Source: Mycteria americana
Lineage: Eukaryota; Chordata; Aves; Ciconiiformes; Ciconiidae
Assembly: GCF_035582795.1 (NCBI RefSeq)
Contig: NC_134366.1
Span: 108,879,756-108,943,755 of the forward strand
Length of the DNA stretch: 64,000 nt
Direction of reading: 5' to 3'
In this document: piece after piece, positions 47,501-62,254 of the stretch
How the letters are laid out: every line of letters begins with the position of its first letter
Position numbering within the stretch: the stretch's first letter is position 1
Made by a program: the position numbers and the translations under genes
The notes under the pieces: generated by a model
What the model saw: the letters and a program-made list of their open reading frames with translations, nothing else
Told to the model about the DNA's origin: nothing
Database searches by the model: none

Positions 47501-50500
47501 GGGCTGCTCTGACCATCCTTTTCTTTATCAGAAGGAACTTTCTTCAGCACAGGTGGAAGCAGGGCAACTTTTGGGGAACTGGGCCCAGAGGGAGACTCCG
47601 GAGCATCCTCTGTGGAGTACCACGAACAAAAGGGTGACAAGTTATATTTGTGCTGTAGCTCACAGAAATGGTGCTGTTATGATGGGCCAAACCTCAACGC
47701 AACACACAAACAAGAAACAGCTAGAATCTGTGTCAGAAAAAGAAGGATTCAGGAATTTACATTATGTCAAGAGAACACATGATGGCCCTCAGTCCAGGTG
47801 AAAGAAATTTAATAGCCAAGGCAAAGATCTCAATTTCAGCATTTTTAACGTGTACTGCTATTGTAGCACAAATAGAAATCTGATGGGACCAACTAAATTT
47901 CCTGAAAGACGTAAGTATGCAATTTGTAAAGAACAGCTGAAAATTATTTTGGATGGATTTTTGGAAATATTTGTTCTATTTATATTTTTATTGTCCTGAA
48001 ACATAATGAACTGATCAATTTAGATGTCCTGTTTCACGGTTATAAGACATAAAAGTGAACCAGTGAAACAAATTTCATAAATAGCCTACAGAACTCTGTA
48101 CTTCCAGGAATAAATTGCCAGTACATAACATAATAGCATCTGCAAAGATTTTCTAAATAGAAAAAATACTTTGTCCTCTCGACCATGAGGAAATCTGGAA
48201 TTTAAATTCAAATCCATAGTTTAAACCATCTGGGTATCTTGTTTCTCTAAAAGGCTGGATATGCGTTATGTATGGCGAGTTGACTACCATCTTCACAGTC
48301 CTTACAGGAAGACTTTTCAGTCTTACACCAGCCTTCGTTTGGACAGCAGGGAAGTACAGCTACAATGGATTAATTAAACTGCTTGTATGTTTGCTTCCCA
48401 AGGACTAAACAGTGGCATATGTATGCAACAGAGGAACTAGGAACACACATTAGTATTGATAGAAGGAAAAAGGAACTCAAAGTATCACCTATATTGTGTA
48501 TTTGTACAATGAGTTAATTCGGTTGCATACTGGAAATTAATAGGAATTTATCTCACTGTTGAAAAGTCACCACAAAGGAGTCAATCTTTTTACTTTCAAC
48601 AAAGGAAAGCAATGACCTTCCAAATGCAACTCGATCTGAACAGATACACCAATTCTTGGACCTTCTCCATGCTTTCGATGTGCCTGTGAGGCCAGTTGCT
48701 TTGGGAAGCTTGGTATCAACATATGGATGAGCACAGCACTTGGCAAACACAGCTATATATTTCTGAACCAAAGCTGTTATGTGCTTTATTGAGGAACCAC
48801 TTTCAGTCTTTGATAATTTGTGGACATCTGAGCTGTGTTCCTTTGCTCTCAGATTACTTAGCAAAAATTTGCTACCATTAGTTTGGCCACAGAGCTGGAA
48901 ACAATGGCAGGAGCAAAAGCATAAATAGGATTATTGCTTGGCTTCTTCATCACATTGCCTCGGCAGGCTTAGCCAGCAGGTTGCTACAAGTACTAGGATA
49001 GAAGTTAGACTGCAACAGAGATGGTGCTGCTTTTGCTGCCACCTGAGGAGCTGGCCTATTATGTGTAAATATTAATTACTCTCTGTGTTAAACCCACAGT
49101 ATGCTCTCTCTGCAGGAAGTAAGAGCTGGCAGAAACAGATAGCTCAGGTCTTTCTGATACCTAAGATTCTGAGATAACACACTGCCTGTTTTACAGATTA
49201 AGCATCACCAAATAAGCCATGCTTTCCTATTGTATTCATCTTCATTAGCATCTTACCCAGCACCTCTCACTTTTATGACCATTTCTAAAATGGCCAATAA
49301 AATAAAATTAAAACCATCTGAAACCTGAAGGTGATTCTGTACTTGAAAAACATTCTACCCACTGGAGTGCAGAGACTAAGTAATGCTCAGGTACACATCA
49401 AGGGCAGGGAAGAGGCTATAACATCCCTCTGCCCCCTCGTCCTCACCAGAAATGACACCTTTCTAAGGTCAACAGTGAGTATGGGAAAAGCCTAGAGGTC
49501 TGCGACGTCTTACAGATGGCTATGCTTACATTTTTCAATCATTAGCAATTAATAAGCTGTATTTGCCATAGCTACTGGGGGAGTCAGTAACTAGCATTTA
49601 ATTTCCCTCAACTGCAGTAGCTGTACTTTGGGCAGAGAGGGTTGTGACACTGACCTGTTAAACAGAGGACAGACAAATGTATAGGAGATCTGGTGAAATA
49701 TTTCCTGCTGTTGGAAACCTTGAGATAATATGTGGGCAGGAGCTTAGGACAGAGCAGAAGTTAATGCCAGTCTTGCATGGTTATAAAAGCACAGTTACAA
49801 TTACTTCCAGTCAAAAGCAATAAGGAAAGAAACAAAGGCAAAACAAGGAAAAAAGAGAGTGAGAGACAATCTTTTTGTGCAAGTTATTAAGAATAATAGG
49901 TGTTTGCTTGAGGGGCTAAGAGTAGCCTGCCAGAAAACCCCAAGGACTTTAGCATTTAGAGCCAGGTGTTTAGAGAAAATACAGTTATTTTTGTCATTGC
50001 TACTGCAACAGGGCTTTGATGCTGAAGTAGCTTTCTACGCTCTCCTCTTCCGTGAAAGCAGGCTAACTCAAAACAGCTCTGCCGCTGCTGCTATTGCTTC
50101 TCCTCAGGTTTTACTATTGCGGATCGCAGATTAAACCATTTTAATAAATTTATTTGAATTAGGGCAGAGGGAGGTGGAAAAGAAGGATGCAAGTCAAGAG
50201 CAAGTGACTGAAGAACTTGTCCCTCTGCATTTAACTTCTGTTCAGGATGTGGCCATGGGTGTCTCCTCCGTAGCCCACACAAACACCACTCAGAAGTACC
50301 CAGCTGGTGATAACGAACGCCCAGAAGAGCTCCTCACCAGTACGAGAGGCAGAGCGTGGTTTCTGTGGCACCGTGGGTCGTCCTGCTAGGCTGGGCTTTG
50401 TTGACTGCAGTGGGGGTTTTGGGCTGGTCGGTGTATTGGAAGAACTTCTTGCCTTTGCACCAGCTTCTGCCTTTGGTTCACCTTTTGAATTTTTTTCTGA

Positions 50501-53500
50501 TGATGCTGAGATGGAGTCACCTTTATTCGAGGCAAACCGACTCTCTGGAAGGGTCTGCTGGAGTTTAGGCACTAAAATAAACAGACACATAAAATAAAGT
50601 CTCCTGCAACACAGAAGGCTCTGTGCACAGATATGCTTGTGTGGAAAATACCATCGTTAGCTCACATATCACTGCTGCACTGGTGTGTGAGTGTGTAAGA
50701 GGATCCCTAACATTTCATTCAAAATCACTGCAAGAAAAGCATCTAAAACTGCTAGTTCTTACACCTGCTAAGCATCATAATTCAACTGCCTCAGAGGTGA
50801 TGGCATCTCCCCCTTTTTAATATATTTGTGGTGATGGCTGGCTGGACCTTATTCTTCCTTCATATTTCTGGGAGCAGATGGTACAGCCTACCTGCTGAGA
50901 AGGCAGCGATGGATCAGTGGAAAAGGCAGCCTTTGGCTGTTTTGTGCCTCTACAGACAAAAGGTTGAGTATCCAAGATCAACAGAGAAATCCTGGCCCAG
51001 AAAATAAATCCCAAACGTGCGATCAGCAGGCTATATCTTGTTATTTGTTGCTTTTAGCAAGCTCTAGAGGAGATTTTGAAATTTAGCCGAGATCAAGTAT
51101 TCTTTATATAACATTTTGATTCATCTAATAACACTGTATATGGATTACGGTTTCCACACATTAGCAAGTTTATCAACACATTATTTATCCTGAACAAAGA
51201 CCAAGGTATTTACAGATAAAGCTACACTGACTTCCCAGCAATAAATCAGTCCCATCTAGCTGTGCAAGTTGGTAGAAAGCCTGCCGGACTCTAGGTTGCA
51301 AACAAGCAAAATGCCTGCCCTGCTTTCCTACTCTGCAGCTTTCAGAAGGTTGAAGGCTTGTACGTAGCAGGTATAATGATAATCTTGTGTCCTGGTTTCA
51401 GCTGAGATAGAGTTAATTTTCTTTATAGTGGCTGGTGTGGGGCTATGTTTTGGATTTGTGCTGAAAACAGTGTTGATAATACAGAGATGTTTTAGTTGTT
51501 GCTGCACTAGTCAAGGACTTTTCAGCTTCCCGTGCTCTGCCAGGCGCACAAGAAGCTGGGAGGGGACACAGCCAGGAGAGTTGATCCAAACTGACCAAAG
51601 GGCTATTCCATACCACATAACGTGATGCTCAGTATATAAAGCTGGGGAAGAAGAAGGAAGGGGGGGATGTTCAGAGCGATGGTGTTTGTGTCCCAAGTAA
51701 CCGTTACGCGTGATGGAGCCCTGCTTGCCTGGAGATGGCTGAACACCTGCCTGCCCATGGGAAGCAGTGAATGAATTCCTTGCTTTGCTTCGCTTGCGTG
51801 TGTGGCTTTTGCTTTCCCTATTGAACTGTCTTTATCTCAACCCACGAGTTTTCTTACTTTTGCTCTTCCGATTCTCTCCCCCATCCCACCAGGGGGGGAG
51901 TGACTGAGCGGCTGGGTGGTGCTTAGTTGCCGGCTGGGGCTAAACCATGACATCTTGGAACTTGTACATTAGCTTGGGACTTTCCACAGTTGTCAGATCT
52001 TTATTCTCAGAAGAGAATTACAGACTAACTGAAATGCAGACTGGTAGCCTTGGTACTTGGCAAAGCCAAGTATGTGCTCACAGATGCTGACTTGACCTAC
52101 CTACCTGCTATTCCCATTCAGAAATCCTACTTGTTACAAAAGTGCTGAGTACAGACCTTTTAATGGCAAGTGGGAGGGAGGGGAATGTTGATATAGTTTG
52201 TTGCAAGCCAGTCTCCAATATGTTTTTCCAGCTTATGTAGCTGTTTTTCAGCCCAGCTGGAGTTAAACTCTGGTACACCATAAAGAGTTGTGTGGCACGT
52301 ATATATTTGTGTGAGTGCGTGACAGGGAGATTTTGCATCTGCGTGCATGCAATAGACTTCCATGCTGCAAGCGAAACAGCAGGACACCTTCTTCACCTGT
52401 GCGTGTATGCATACAAAAAAGCAGGCAACATCCAGACATGAAGCAAGGAATAAAAAACCCCCTTATTGTCCTTCTGCATCACTATCTATAGTTTTCCTGT
52501 AGCAACATCCAGCAATTTTCCATTAACTCTCTTGCCTTCCTAACCTCAGGCCTGCTAACATTATTAGAACCCAGTAAGTTAAAATAAATTAACCCAAAAC
52601 AAAGACAAACTGCAGTTGCAAGAGCGAAGAGCAGCCTTGGGGAGCTCTCAACCAAGAGTGGTAAAGAAAGAACTGAGAGCTGGAGGCCAAAAGGAAGGGG
52701 CATACACAGTGCAGTGAGGTGGGGGTGAACTGTGCCACATACAGACAAGAACCAGAGAAAAACTGGGGTCAGACACCCCCAGCTACTCTAATGCCCCAAG
52801 CACAGGCTATTCTTGCTCCTCTGACTTCAGTTTGATGATATCAGGAGACACATACAGTATACAACGTCCTCCCTCAAAAGATAAGCAGGCTTTAAAAGTG
52901 CTGATTTAGAGAGTTCAGCATGCTCTGAATATGCTGTCTTTTAAAACTAGCTTTAGAAAGGCATAAAACTTCAGAATCGATTTCTGAAGTGCTCAACCAA
53001 GAAGGCCACATTTGGATTTTGATTTCAGCCTGTTTTTTCAGCCTCGCTTCTTTATGTTTTGGCAACCCTATGTGCCATGCCTGCAGGATACCTACCACTG
53101 CTGTTGAGAAATCAGACCTGGATTTCCTAGTTCAGCCCACTCCTTTCAGTCCAGTGAATGTGGTACGCACAAACCACCGGAGCTGAATCCCTTTTGAACA
53201 CTTCACTTGGCCAGTCCCAAAAGTATGCACAGAGACCAGAATTTCCTCTTGTCCTGAGATGGCTGCATTGCAGCTACTGCCACGTCAGAGCCCAGGACTA
53301 CAGCTTGACAAGGACACAGCAGGACTAGATGCAGAGGGAATTGGTGCTGCAACCACTGCAAGACTGCAAGCACTTTGTACATGATGGAGAGTTGTTTTGT
53401 GCATGTGTGTGGTGTCTAGGGGCCTCCACAGCCTTGCAGACAGCCCTGGCTTCGGTCAGGCTGGGTAAACCCTGGGAAGAGCCAGCTGCCATTGCCTATG

Positions 53501-56500
53501 AGATGTCTATTCTAACAACTGAAAGCTAGGACTACTCAAGGTGGTACCTGCACTGACCACTGTAAACCTTGAAAATTGGTCATGTTTAGGTCATCAGGTG
53601 TATTCAAGAGTTTCGCTTCTTTGTGCACCAACATTTTTGCTGGCTCCTGGGTTCAGCTTCAGCTTTGCTGATCCCATTATAAGTCAGCACCCTTCTGAAG
53701 GCACCCCAGGCACATGCACTGAGTACTTTTCCTCCTGTGCAACGTGGAGTAAAAGCTGAGCCATCAGCTCAGCCCTAGAGCTGACTTCATGAGAAGTGCT
53801 GTCAAACACAGTACAAAAAGTGAGCTTTGTTTCTAATCCTTTCCACTTAGCATAAGCTCATATTTTGCTTAAGCAACTGTAGGCACACACTCTGGAGAAG
53901 GAAGTTAGATTTTGAGGTTAGGCATTTTGCATTTTCTACAAAGATTTTATAGCAGGAAAACCAAAATGTACCTGTACCACTTCCGTCCAGTCGTTCTGAG
54001 CTCATCGTCGTGTCACAAGACTCTCTGGGAGTTGTGTCATTCCCAAGTTTCTGAAAGTGAGAAAAGCTCTCATATTAATAATATATCTGTAATTAACACG
54101 ACTCAGTGGTTCTGTTAGAAAAAAGCTCTAATTTGGAAGCCATAAGGCAGAGAAAGCAATTGAGAAAGTCTTCAAAGTGTACAATGAGGCTGGCCTGACC
54201 TTTACATAAACAGACCATTACCGGTCCTGATTGTATCCCATCCCTCTCGCCATTAACGTACCCTCTTCTTGAAAAAGCTTATCACAAGTTTACATGTAAC
54301 CACAAAATTTTTCTTTCTTCTGACATTATAGTGGATTCTATTCTCAGTTAGTTTCACTCCAAACTAGTCTCTTTTACAATAAAAATCCACGGATTAGGAA
54401 ATTGTATACAAGTACGTATCTGAAGGTAACAGTTAATAGTAATAACAGTAATAAATGGTAGATTCTCTCTCCTTGTTTCTCTTTCGGGTCTTGGAGATCT
54501 AAGTAGGAAGAAAATGACACAGATTTGATAACTAATACTGCCACATATCTAGCAAAGCTGCAATGACACTCTGCCTCCTAAGCGACAGGTCTGCTAATGT
54601 ACAGGAGTTGAAACTAAAGGTGCTAGTTAGAAACAGCCTTTTCTCCAAAGATAGCTTCCTATTTAAAAATTCCTTGTTTAGGTTTAAAATAAAAAGTCTT
54701 TTTCTGAAGATCTAGATTCTGAATATAAGACTGCTGAATGGATCGTATGCTCTTCCACATACAAGAATAACTTTTTATTTTAGATAAACTTACAACTACA
54801 GAAGCAATGCCCACGTATTTACAGGATTTCTTCAAAAACAAACAGACCTTACTTCTTGAAAGGTGTTTAAAGCTACCCATCACAAGGGCTCCTGGCTGCT
54901 CAGCACCTCTAAAGAAAGGAGGCCTCTTGTTTATGTGCTGATATTTTACCAAGTCTTCTATTCTCAAGAATAGCTTTCGTAACAACCTGGTCTCAAAAGA
55001 AAAGGTGCAAAGACTTTTTTCATTTCATAGCTCTAGCCTAAGTGAGCTTGAAACCTGTGTATTCACCAGGAGAAGTTTAGATATGCAGCCTATGTGCTTG
55101 TAAAAGAACCAGCCTCCTTTTACTGTCCTACCTGCTACCAAAGCTTAAGGAGAGGGATAAATGGGAGGATACAAAAAGTGCATAGAAATAAGTGCAGGAT
55201 ATACTATGACAGAAAGCCTTATAGAAATAAGACTAGGCAAAAAAAGTGAGATCATTTTTTAAACTAAAAAAGTCGGGATAGACTTTTGCAGGCAGCTTCA
55301 ATCTTGATTTTGATTTACTTTTTCAAGGCAGTTAGTGTGGCAAATGACTTAAAGCAAATTATTTGTGCTGATGACCATTGCATTTGGTTATATACCCATG
55401 CATAAGTCACATTGACGTGTTCAGGACACTGCTACTACTGCTCCAACACCAACTCTGCATGACTTGTGCTGGGATTTGACTGTCCCATAGGGTTCAGAAA
55501 CCTCCACCACAGGCCATGCAGCATACATCAAACATGATCACTGCCCTCTGGAGCTTACAATCTGAAAGACTGCGAGGTATAGCATGTAGATAAAAATTGG
55601 ACAACAGGAAATGTAGGAAGGAAGACAATAGTTACAAGTAGCAGGAGCACATACTGATTATAGAAAAATTGACAGATTTAGAGTGAAAATAGTATTTTAA
55701 ATATAAACATAAAGAAATGATCTCTAAATATCCACACTGGCCACATGTCTTTCCCCTGTGGTGGTAATTCAACACAGGCATTTCAGGAGAAGCAGATTTT
55801 GGAGAGCGATGCAGAAAACAGTGTGGTTGGCCTTAGAGATTTACCAATACCTCCATTTTGCTCGTGTAATCTCACAGCTCCTAAAACAAAGCCTCTCTTT
55901 AATACAACAAAGAAAAGGACGGAGATGCTGAGTGCCTGCCATTCCTGTGTAAGACCTGGTAAGGGTAATGCTATCTCCTGACCTCTCCACTAAGTACAGG
56001 TGTGCACTTAAAATGGCACACCGCATTAAGGAGGATGCTACTGCAACTGTCATTAAATTTCCTGTACTGTAAAACTACCCCAAACCAGACATAACTATCC
56101 ACTCTAAGGGATTATATTTCTACAGGTTTCAAGTATAAAATCATCTGTATGTTAAAAAGCACGTGTAAACCAAACAACAAAGTCTTCTGGTCCAAAGCAC
56201 TCTAGAAATGCAATGACTTGTAGGGCCAGAATGGTAAGCTATGGTGCCCGTACCGACAAAACAAAGTCCCCTCCAAAGCTAGCAGGAACATTATGCTTTG
56301 TACCACTGGGTGAAAACTCAGTTTTTATTCCCATTTCTTGACTGTCATTGATATTTTGGCTAAATTCTCACCTCTCCACCTCCTAAAGCCATGTGTTTCT
56401 TTGTAAGACTGTCTCGGCCATATATTTTTGAAGGGAATACCACTCTCCACTTACTGGATTTTTCTTCCATACCTTGGAAAAAAAGCCTTTGAGAACTGAA

Positions 56501-59500
56501 TTTACCAACAATTTCTTCATGGAATGTGAATTCTCACAAACTTTCACCAAAATACTCATTTTCCTATGTAAATATTGAAGATATATGCATAACACTTAGC
56601 TACAGTAAATGACTTTTAAGAGAGCTGTATGACAATATGAAAACTAATTTCACTATAACTCCTTCCTCCCTCCCTAGTTATGGGACTACTGGGGAAATAT
56701 GACCACATACAGAGACAAGTACAAAAGCCAGTGCTGGCATCTATTAGTGTAGTACTTAAAAATGCAATTAGGATGTTAGTATGTTTGGCAACCTACTGTA
56801 CACACATTACAAACTGCTTACGGTCCCGAGACAACACTAAACACTTGCTGCAAAAATTTACTCTGACAAGCTGTCAACCACGTCAGATAAATGCAGGTGA
56901 ATTTATCATACAGATAAATAATGATCAGGCTCTATTTTTAATAGGAATTCATGCAAGGTTGGGAAATACTGCAGGGTTGGGTGCCATCAAGAGTGAATAT
57001 ACAGGTTACAGATGATCTTGGTCTGCTCATAGGTCTTGCTCAAGGTATTTAAAAATTCAGTCTGTAAACACTAGATGGAGCTAAATGATCTTTTTATGTA
57101 CACCTAGAGGTAACACTAATCTGCAAATACTCGTCTCTACCATTAATGCCAATTTGCACGTTGTATTCTAAGCAAAAGAAAACAAAAAAGCATTTACCAT
57201 CTTCCAAGTACTGTGCACCCGCTCATCACTTGTATCTGTAACAAAACTGCGGTAGTGTATGAATGAAATAGTAACTTCCTTCTGGCTTTGTTTTCACGTA
57301 AAATAGCTCAGAATATAAGAAGCCATCTGTACCTTAAAGGAAAATACAATTTTCTATCATACTGGAATTCTGATAAATTTGAAGATGTTAGGGAAGTTGA
57401 TGTCTTACCCATGCTAAACAATGTAACAGCAGTGGGATGCTGTCTTCTGTAGCTCAACCATCAGGATACTGTATGATTTTCACCTTCATGAATATAATGA
57501 ATAAAAGTGCAAACCTAAATTATGCAATATTGTGATCTAGGATGAAGTATGTGAAAAATTCTTTTGAACAGCAGTTCAATTTTGGGTGGTCTGAGCAACA
57601 TTAAGGATGGATAATTCAGTGCCCTGCTGTGTACAGATTCCTATTTCAATTCAGTTTTCTTGTCACTCTTTAAATAAAAAATAAAATCACCAACCCCCCC
57701 TCCCAACCCTACTTTTGCATTCCATAAATATAAATTTTTACAAAATCTAACAAAAAAAAAAAAAGATAAATAATATTATTTTCTTGAAAATTAAACCTGA
57801 AAGAAGAGGGGTAACCTTTCCAACCAGTAAAAAAGTGAAGGGTGGGAAAAAAAAATACTGGGAAAAGGCAATAACTTTTCTTTTTGATAGATGAAATTCA
57901 AGTTTTTAATCAATGCTACGAAAGCTCATCAATTGAAGACGACTTTTACTCTCCCCACTTAAAAAAAACCTACACATGCTAAGATCCTATCTCAGTCACA
58001 TCATTCCAGATCTGACTAACTTTAGATCACAAGTGTTAAGAACTTGAAGAGCACCAAGCATGCACAATTTATGCAGTTGTAAAAATTTATATAATCTGGA
58101 GTAGCTTGGTATTTTATAAGTTGCAGGCAGAGCATAACACTCATTTAAAATCACATGGCATTTTACTTGAAAACTTGGTGTTTTAGAAATCAATGAGACT
58201 ATTCATGGGCACTAATCAGCACCAATGAGAAAGGTGAGAATGGGTCATTTATTTAGAAAAATCGTTTTTATGCTGACGATGCCTTTAATGAGCCATAGAC
58301 TACGGTGTTAATTTGAATCTGCTTATTGCAAGACTCCAGTGTCTGCAGGAATGGTTCAAACATCATGGCAAGCACTATAAGACTATGAAGAAAGGTAAAA
58401 ATGAACTTCAGGTGCCTTGCTTGGTCACAGCAAGACAACTCTGCAATGTGTTAAAGGAGGGAAAACACAGCTAAGCTTGCAGATGAACTTTGTTGTAAGG
58501 TAACACCTTCCAAATTACAGGGGATAATGGTGGGGAATGGATAGCATCTGAGTGCCCTGCACGTTGAAGAGGAAGAGAGGAGTGAGAAAAGGCTGATCCT
58601 TTGGTAATTTTAGAACATGCCAACTGCAGCTGGGAGGAAGTGGGGGATGATAATGGGGAAGTTCAATGGGAAATGGGCATCAGGCAAAATAAGTCAGCAC
58701 AAAATGATTTGGAGCAACGCAAGGATATTCCACTCCGCACATTTGCGAAGTGAAGCAGGGTTCCTGCCCAGCATCAGCACTTCACAGAGGAGAAAATTAG
58801 AGAGTGTGAAGGGAATCCAGACAGATAAGTGGGAACCGATTAATTTTTTCTAACATACGCTTATTTTCTTTGAGTGTTAGTATTTGAAATACAGAAATCA
58901 AAGGCATGAAAATAAATAGGTGTGGTACAAAAGGACATTAAAAAAGTGCAACAAGGAAAGTATAAGCTGAATAGTTATAAACAGTGTCTGGAAGCCAGAT
59001 TTACTTCTCTGCATGGAATATATGATTTAAAATACAGTATATCTCTCCATGTTTCTACATCACCTTCCAAAAGAGAAGAGTACAGATAGCTACCACTGTA
59101 GTTAATTCTGCCAAACACCTGACGTACCAGTGTGCAGGGGGCACACAGTAAGAAGTCTGTCCTAGCTTTACCTTTTTTAAAGCACGCTTTATTACTCGTG
59201 AACAAACCACACATCATATAGAGTGGAGAAATCCAAGCTGTGCTTACTAGTTGCCCAAAAATTACTCTGTAATAAATGCAAACAATTAAGTGTCCTCTTC
59301 TGTGCTTGTGATGGCCTGATATCAAGCGCAAGAGCTGGTGTCACCTCCTCCACAAGAGGAGAGAAAATGCAGGCTTAAGGGTGCATCTCCTGCTCCACAT
59401 GTGAAGCCTAGTCCTTGGCCAGGATGTTTGTGTTCAACCACCACAGCAGAGAGCAATCCTCTTGCAGGAAAACCATATTCCCTGGTGGAAAGCAGGACTG

Positions 59501-62214
59501 ATGTGTCAAAGCCCCAGCCACCAACCCTTGTAGACCCAACCCACCTCCCCTGAAGACACCTAGCTCTTGCTCATTTTTTCAACAACTCAAGAGAAATCAA
59601 ATTGCCTTCACCTTCTGAGCAGAGGCTGCTCTCTTCTCCTGCTTGGCTTTCATTTCCGCAAGAAGTCCACTGCCCATCACCTGCACGCCATACCTCCGGC
59701 CTCCTTGTGGGCTTCCTTTGCTGTCACCCCTCTCAGCTTTTGCCGCATCGTCTGGCTGTGCCTCCTCTAGTGAGTCTGGCGTCTTTAATTCCTCGGATCG
59801 CTCTGTACCACCGTTCTGCTCTGCAGGCTTTACCTCCTTCTTGCTTGTGTCCACAGCTGGACTTTTTGCAGCAACCTTGGGTGAAGAGGGCTCCTCTGCC
59901 ACCAACACAGTCTGGGGACGTTCAGATTTGGAGCCTCTTGATTTGATTAAGTTAAGGAAGCCACTCTTCCTTGAGTCCCTTTTCTTCTTCTCATCACCTG
60001 CTTCACTGGGCTCACTGCTGTCTGAACTTTTAGTTGATGGTCTCCTAATAAAAGACACAGACATTTTAAACTCTTCTCCACTCCCCTCCTCCCTCTCTTT
60101 TAAATAGTACCACATGAATTCTCCTGGGCAAAGCCAATCTTTTGTATGATCCATATGTTGCCCTAGGCCCAGTCATTAGGTGGTGTCTCTAAATTAAAAA
60201 CTGGGCAATTAACATTGATCATACTGTCTGGAGGATTCCTGTGCTGGCCTTGTGCATGGTATAATGAAGAGAGGCAACTATTTCATCTGCACTGGGCAAC
60301 CAGCTGTTTCTAACACCAGACAACTCTGCCCAAGCTGTCTATGCACATATGTATTGGGTTTGCATGGCAAGGTTTTGGTAGTTGGGGGGCTACAGGGGTG
60401 GCTTCTGTGAGAAGCTGCTAGAAGCTTCCCCTATGTCCAACAGAGCCAATGCCAGCTGGCTCCAAGACGGACCCAACACTGGCCAAGGCTGAGCCCATCA
60501 GTAACAGTGGTAGCTTGCCTGTGATAACGTGTTTAAGAAGGGGAAGAAACTGCTGTGCAACAACAGCACCGGAGAGAGGAGTGAGAAAATGTGAGAGAAA
60601 CAGCCCTGCAGACACCGAGGTCAGTGAAGAAGGAGGGGAGGAGGTGCTCCAGGCACCGGAGCAGAGATTCCCCTGCAGCCCCTGGTGAAGGCCATGGTGA
60701 GGCAGGCTGTCCACCTGCAGCCCATGGAGGACCCGATGCCAGAGCAGGTGGATGTGCTCGAAGGAAGCTGTGACCCCATGGGAAACCTGCACTGGAGCAG
60801 GGTCCTGGCAGGACCTGTGGACCCGTGGAAAGAGGAGTCCAAGCTGGAGCAGGTTTGCTGGCAGGACTTGTGACCCCGTGGGGGACCCACGCTGGAGCAG
60901 TCTGTTTCTGAAGGACTGTACCCCATGGGAAGGAACCCACTGGAGAAGTTTGTGGAGAACTGCAGCCGTAGGAGGGACCCCACGCTGGAGCAGGGGAACA
61001 GCGTGAGGAGGAAGGAGCGGCAGCGACAACATGTGACGAACTGACTGCAACCCCCAGTCCCCGTCCCCCTGCATTGATGCGGGGGGAGGAGGTAGGAAAA
61101 TCGGGAGTGAAGGTGAGCCCAGGAAGAAGGGAGGGGTGGGGGGAAGGTGTTTTAAGATTTAGTTTTTATTTGTCATTACCCTACTCTGATTTGATTGGTA
61201 ATAAATTAAATTAATTTTCCCGAGTTGATTCTGTTTTGCTTGTGATGGTAATCAGTAAGTGATCTCCCTGTCCTTATCTCAACCCATGAGCCTTTCATTG
61301 TATTTTCTCTCCCCTGTCCAGCTGAGGAGGGGGAGTGATAGAGCGGCTTTGGTGGGCACCTGGCATCCAGCCAGGGTCAACCCACCACAACATACAATTT
61401 CACTCTGCTCTGTTTCCAGAGTGCATTACCTCTGTTTTTTATCTGCCCGTTAGTAAAAGGAGAACAACTGAGTCAGACACATGATTCACACAGCTTTGGG
61501 GAGGATCTTGTCCCTTAAGGGCGCTGCTTGAAATAGGAACTAGGTGGCACAGCCACCTTCTCTCAATAAGGAACACAGAGAAGTCACCTTTATAGTACAG
61601 ATGCGCACCCTCAGGAAAAAAAAAAAAAAAAAAAACAAAAAAAAACAAAAAAACCACAAACAACCCAAAAACCCACCACCCCAAAAAACAACCCACCTGC
61701 CAGACCTGCCAGTAAGATTTTCTGCAGGCATCTTACAAGCCGAGTATTCACACTTGAGGGGAAAGCTGGGCGTATAACACATCTGCATAAGAGCACCCCA
61801 ATAGGAGAGAGAGCCACCGGTGCAGCAAATGGAGCAAAGATCCTTAGCAATGGGCATGGCTGGGGACAGGCACACAGGGATAGTGCAAGATCACGGGGAC
61901 ATCTGAAACGTGTGGCTGGCAGGCACCCAAGGGAAGCATAGGAGGATGCAGTAGTCTGAAAGCACCTTGAACTTAACGTGGCTAATCCATTTTTCAAAGC
62001 TACCGTAATTTTACCACTACACATAGTGTATCACACATGGCTTGACATGTCACTATATGTATTTATAACTCACAGTGACTTTAAAACATTTGCTTTTCCT
62101 GCCACTGGTAGGAAACACCTACCATTTTCCTTAATGGATTTCACATACAGCACAGAAGGGGTCATTCCAAGTTGTCTGGAAATCGCCCTAGCTTTCTCAT
62201 TTATTTATGTAAGT

Positions 62215-62254
<40 letters not shown>

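Larger units (their letters stand above)
50572..53971 (-). other. CARMIL1: CARMIL1 intron with solo LTR
   Basis: 3.4 kb. The solo LTR at 51388-51952 is the only recognised element. Confidence 0.85.

Noticed and set aside
59597..60154. CARMIL1 exon starting at MDHTKDW (60154)
   Set aside because: The segment above 60044 is intron read-through. The acceptor TTTTATTAG at 60045-60053 and the phase with the CSI exon fix the true border.
60418..61074. 218-codon minus-strand and shorter plus-strand frames at 60.4-61.1 kb
   Set aside because: They lie inside the solo LTR and its minisatellite, read across non-coding repeats, and do not resemble retroviral proteins.
61616..61700. A/C-rich tract as the poly(A) tail of a processed pseudogene or SINE
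   Set aside because: No gene or SINE body precedes the tract on either strand and no target duplication was seen, so it is treated as low-complexity sequence.
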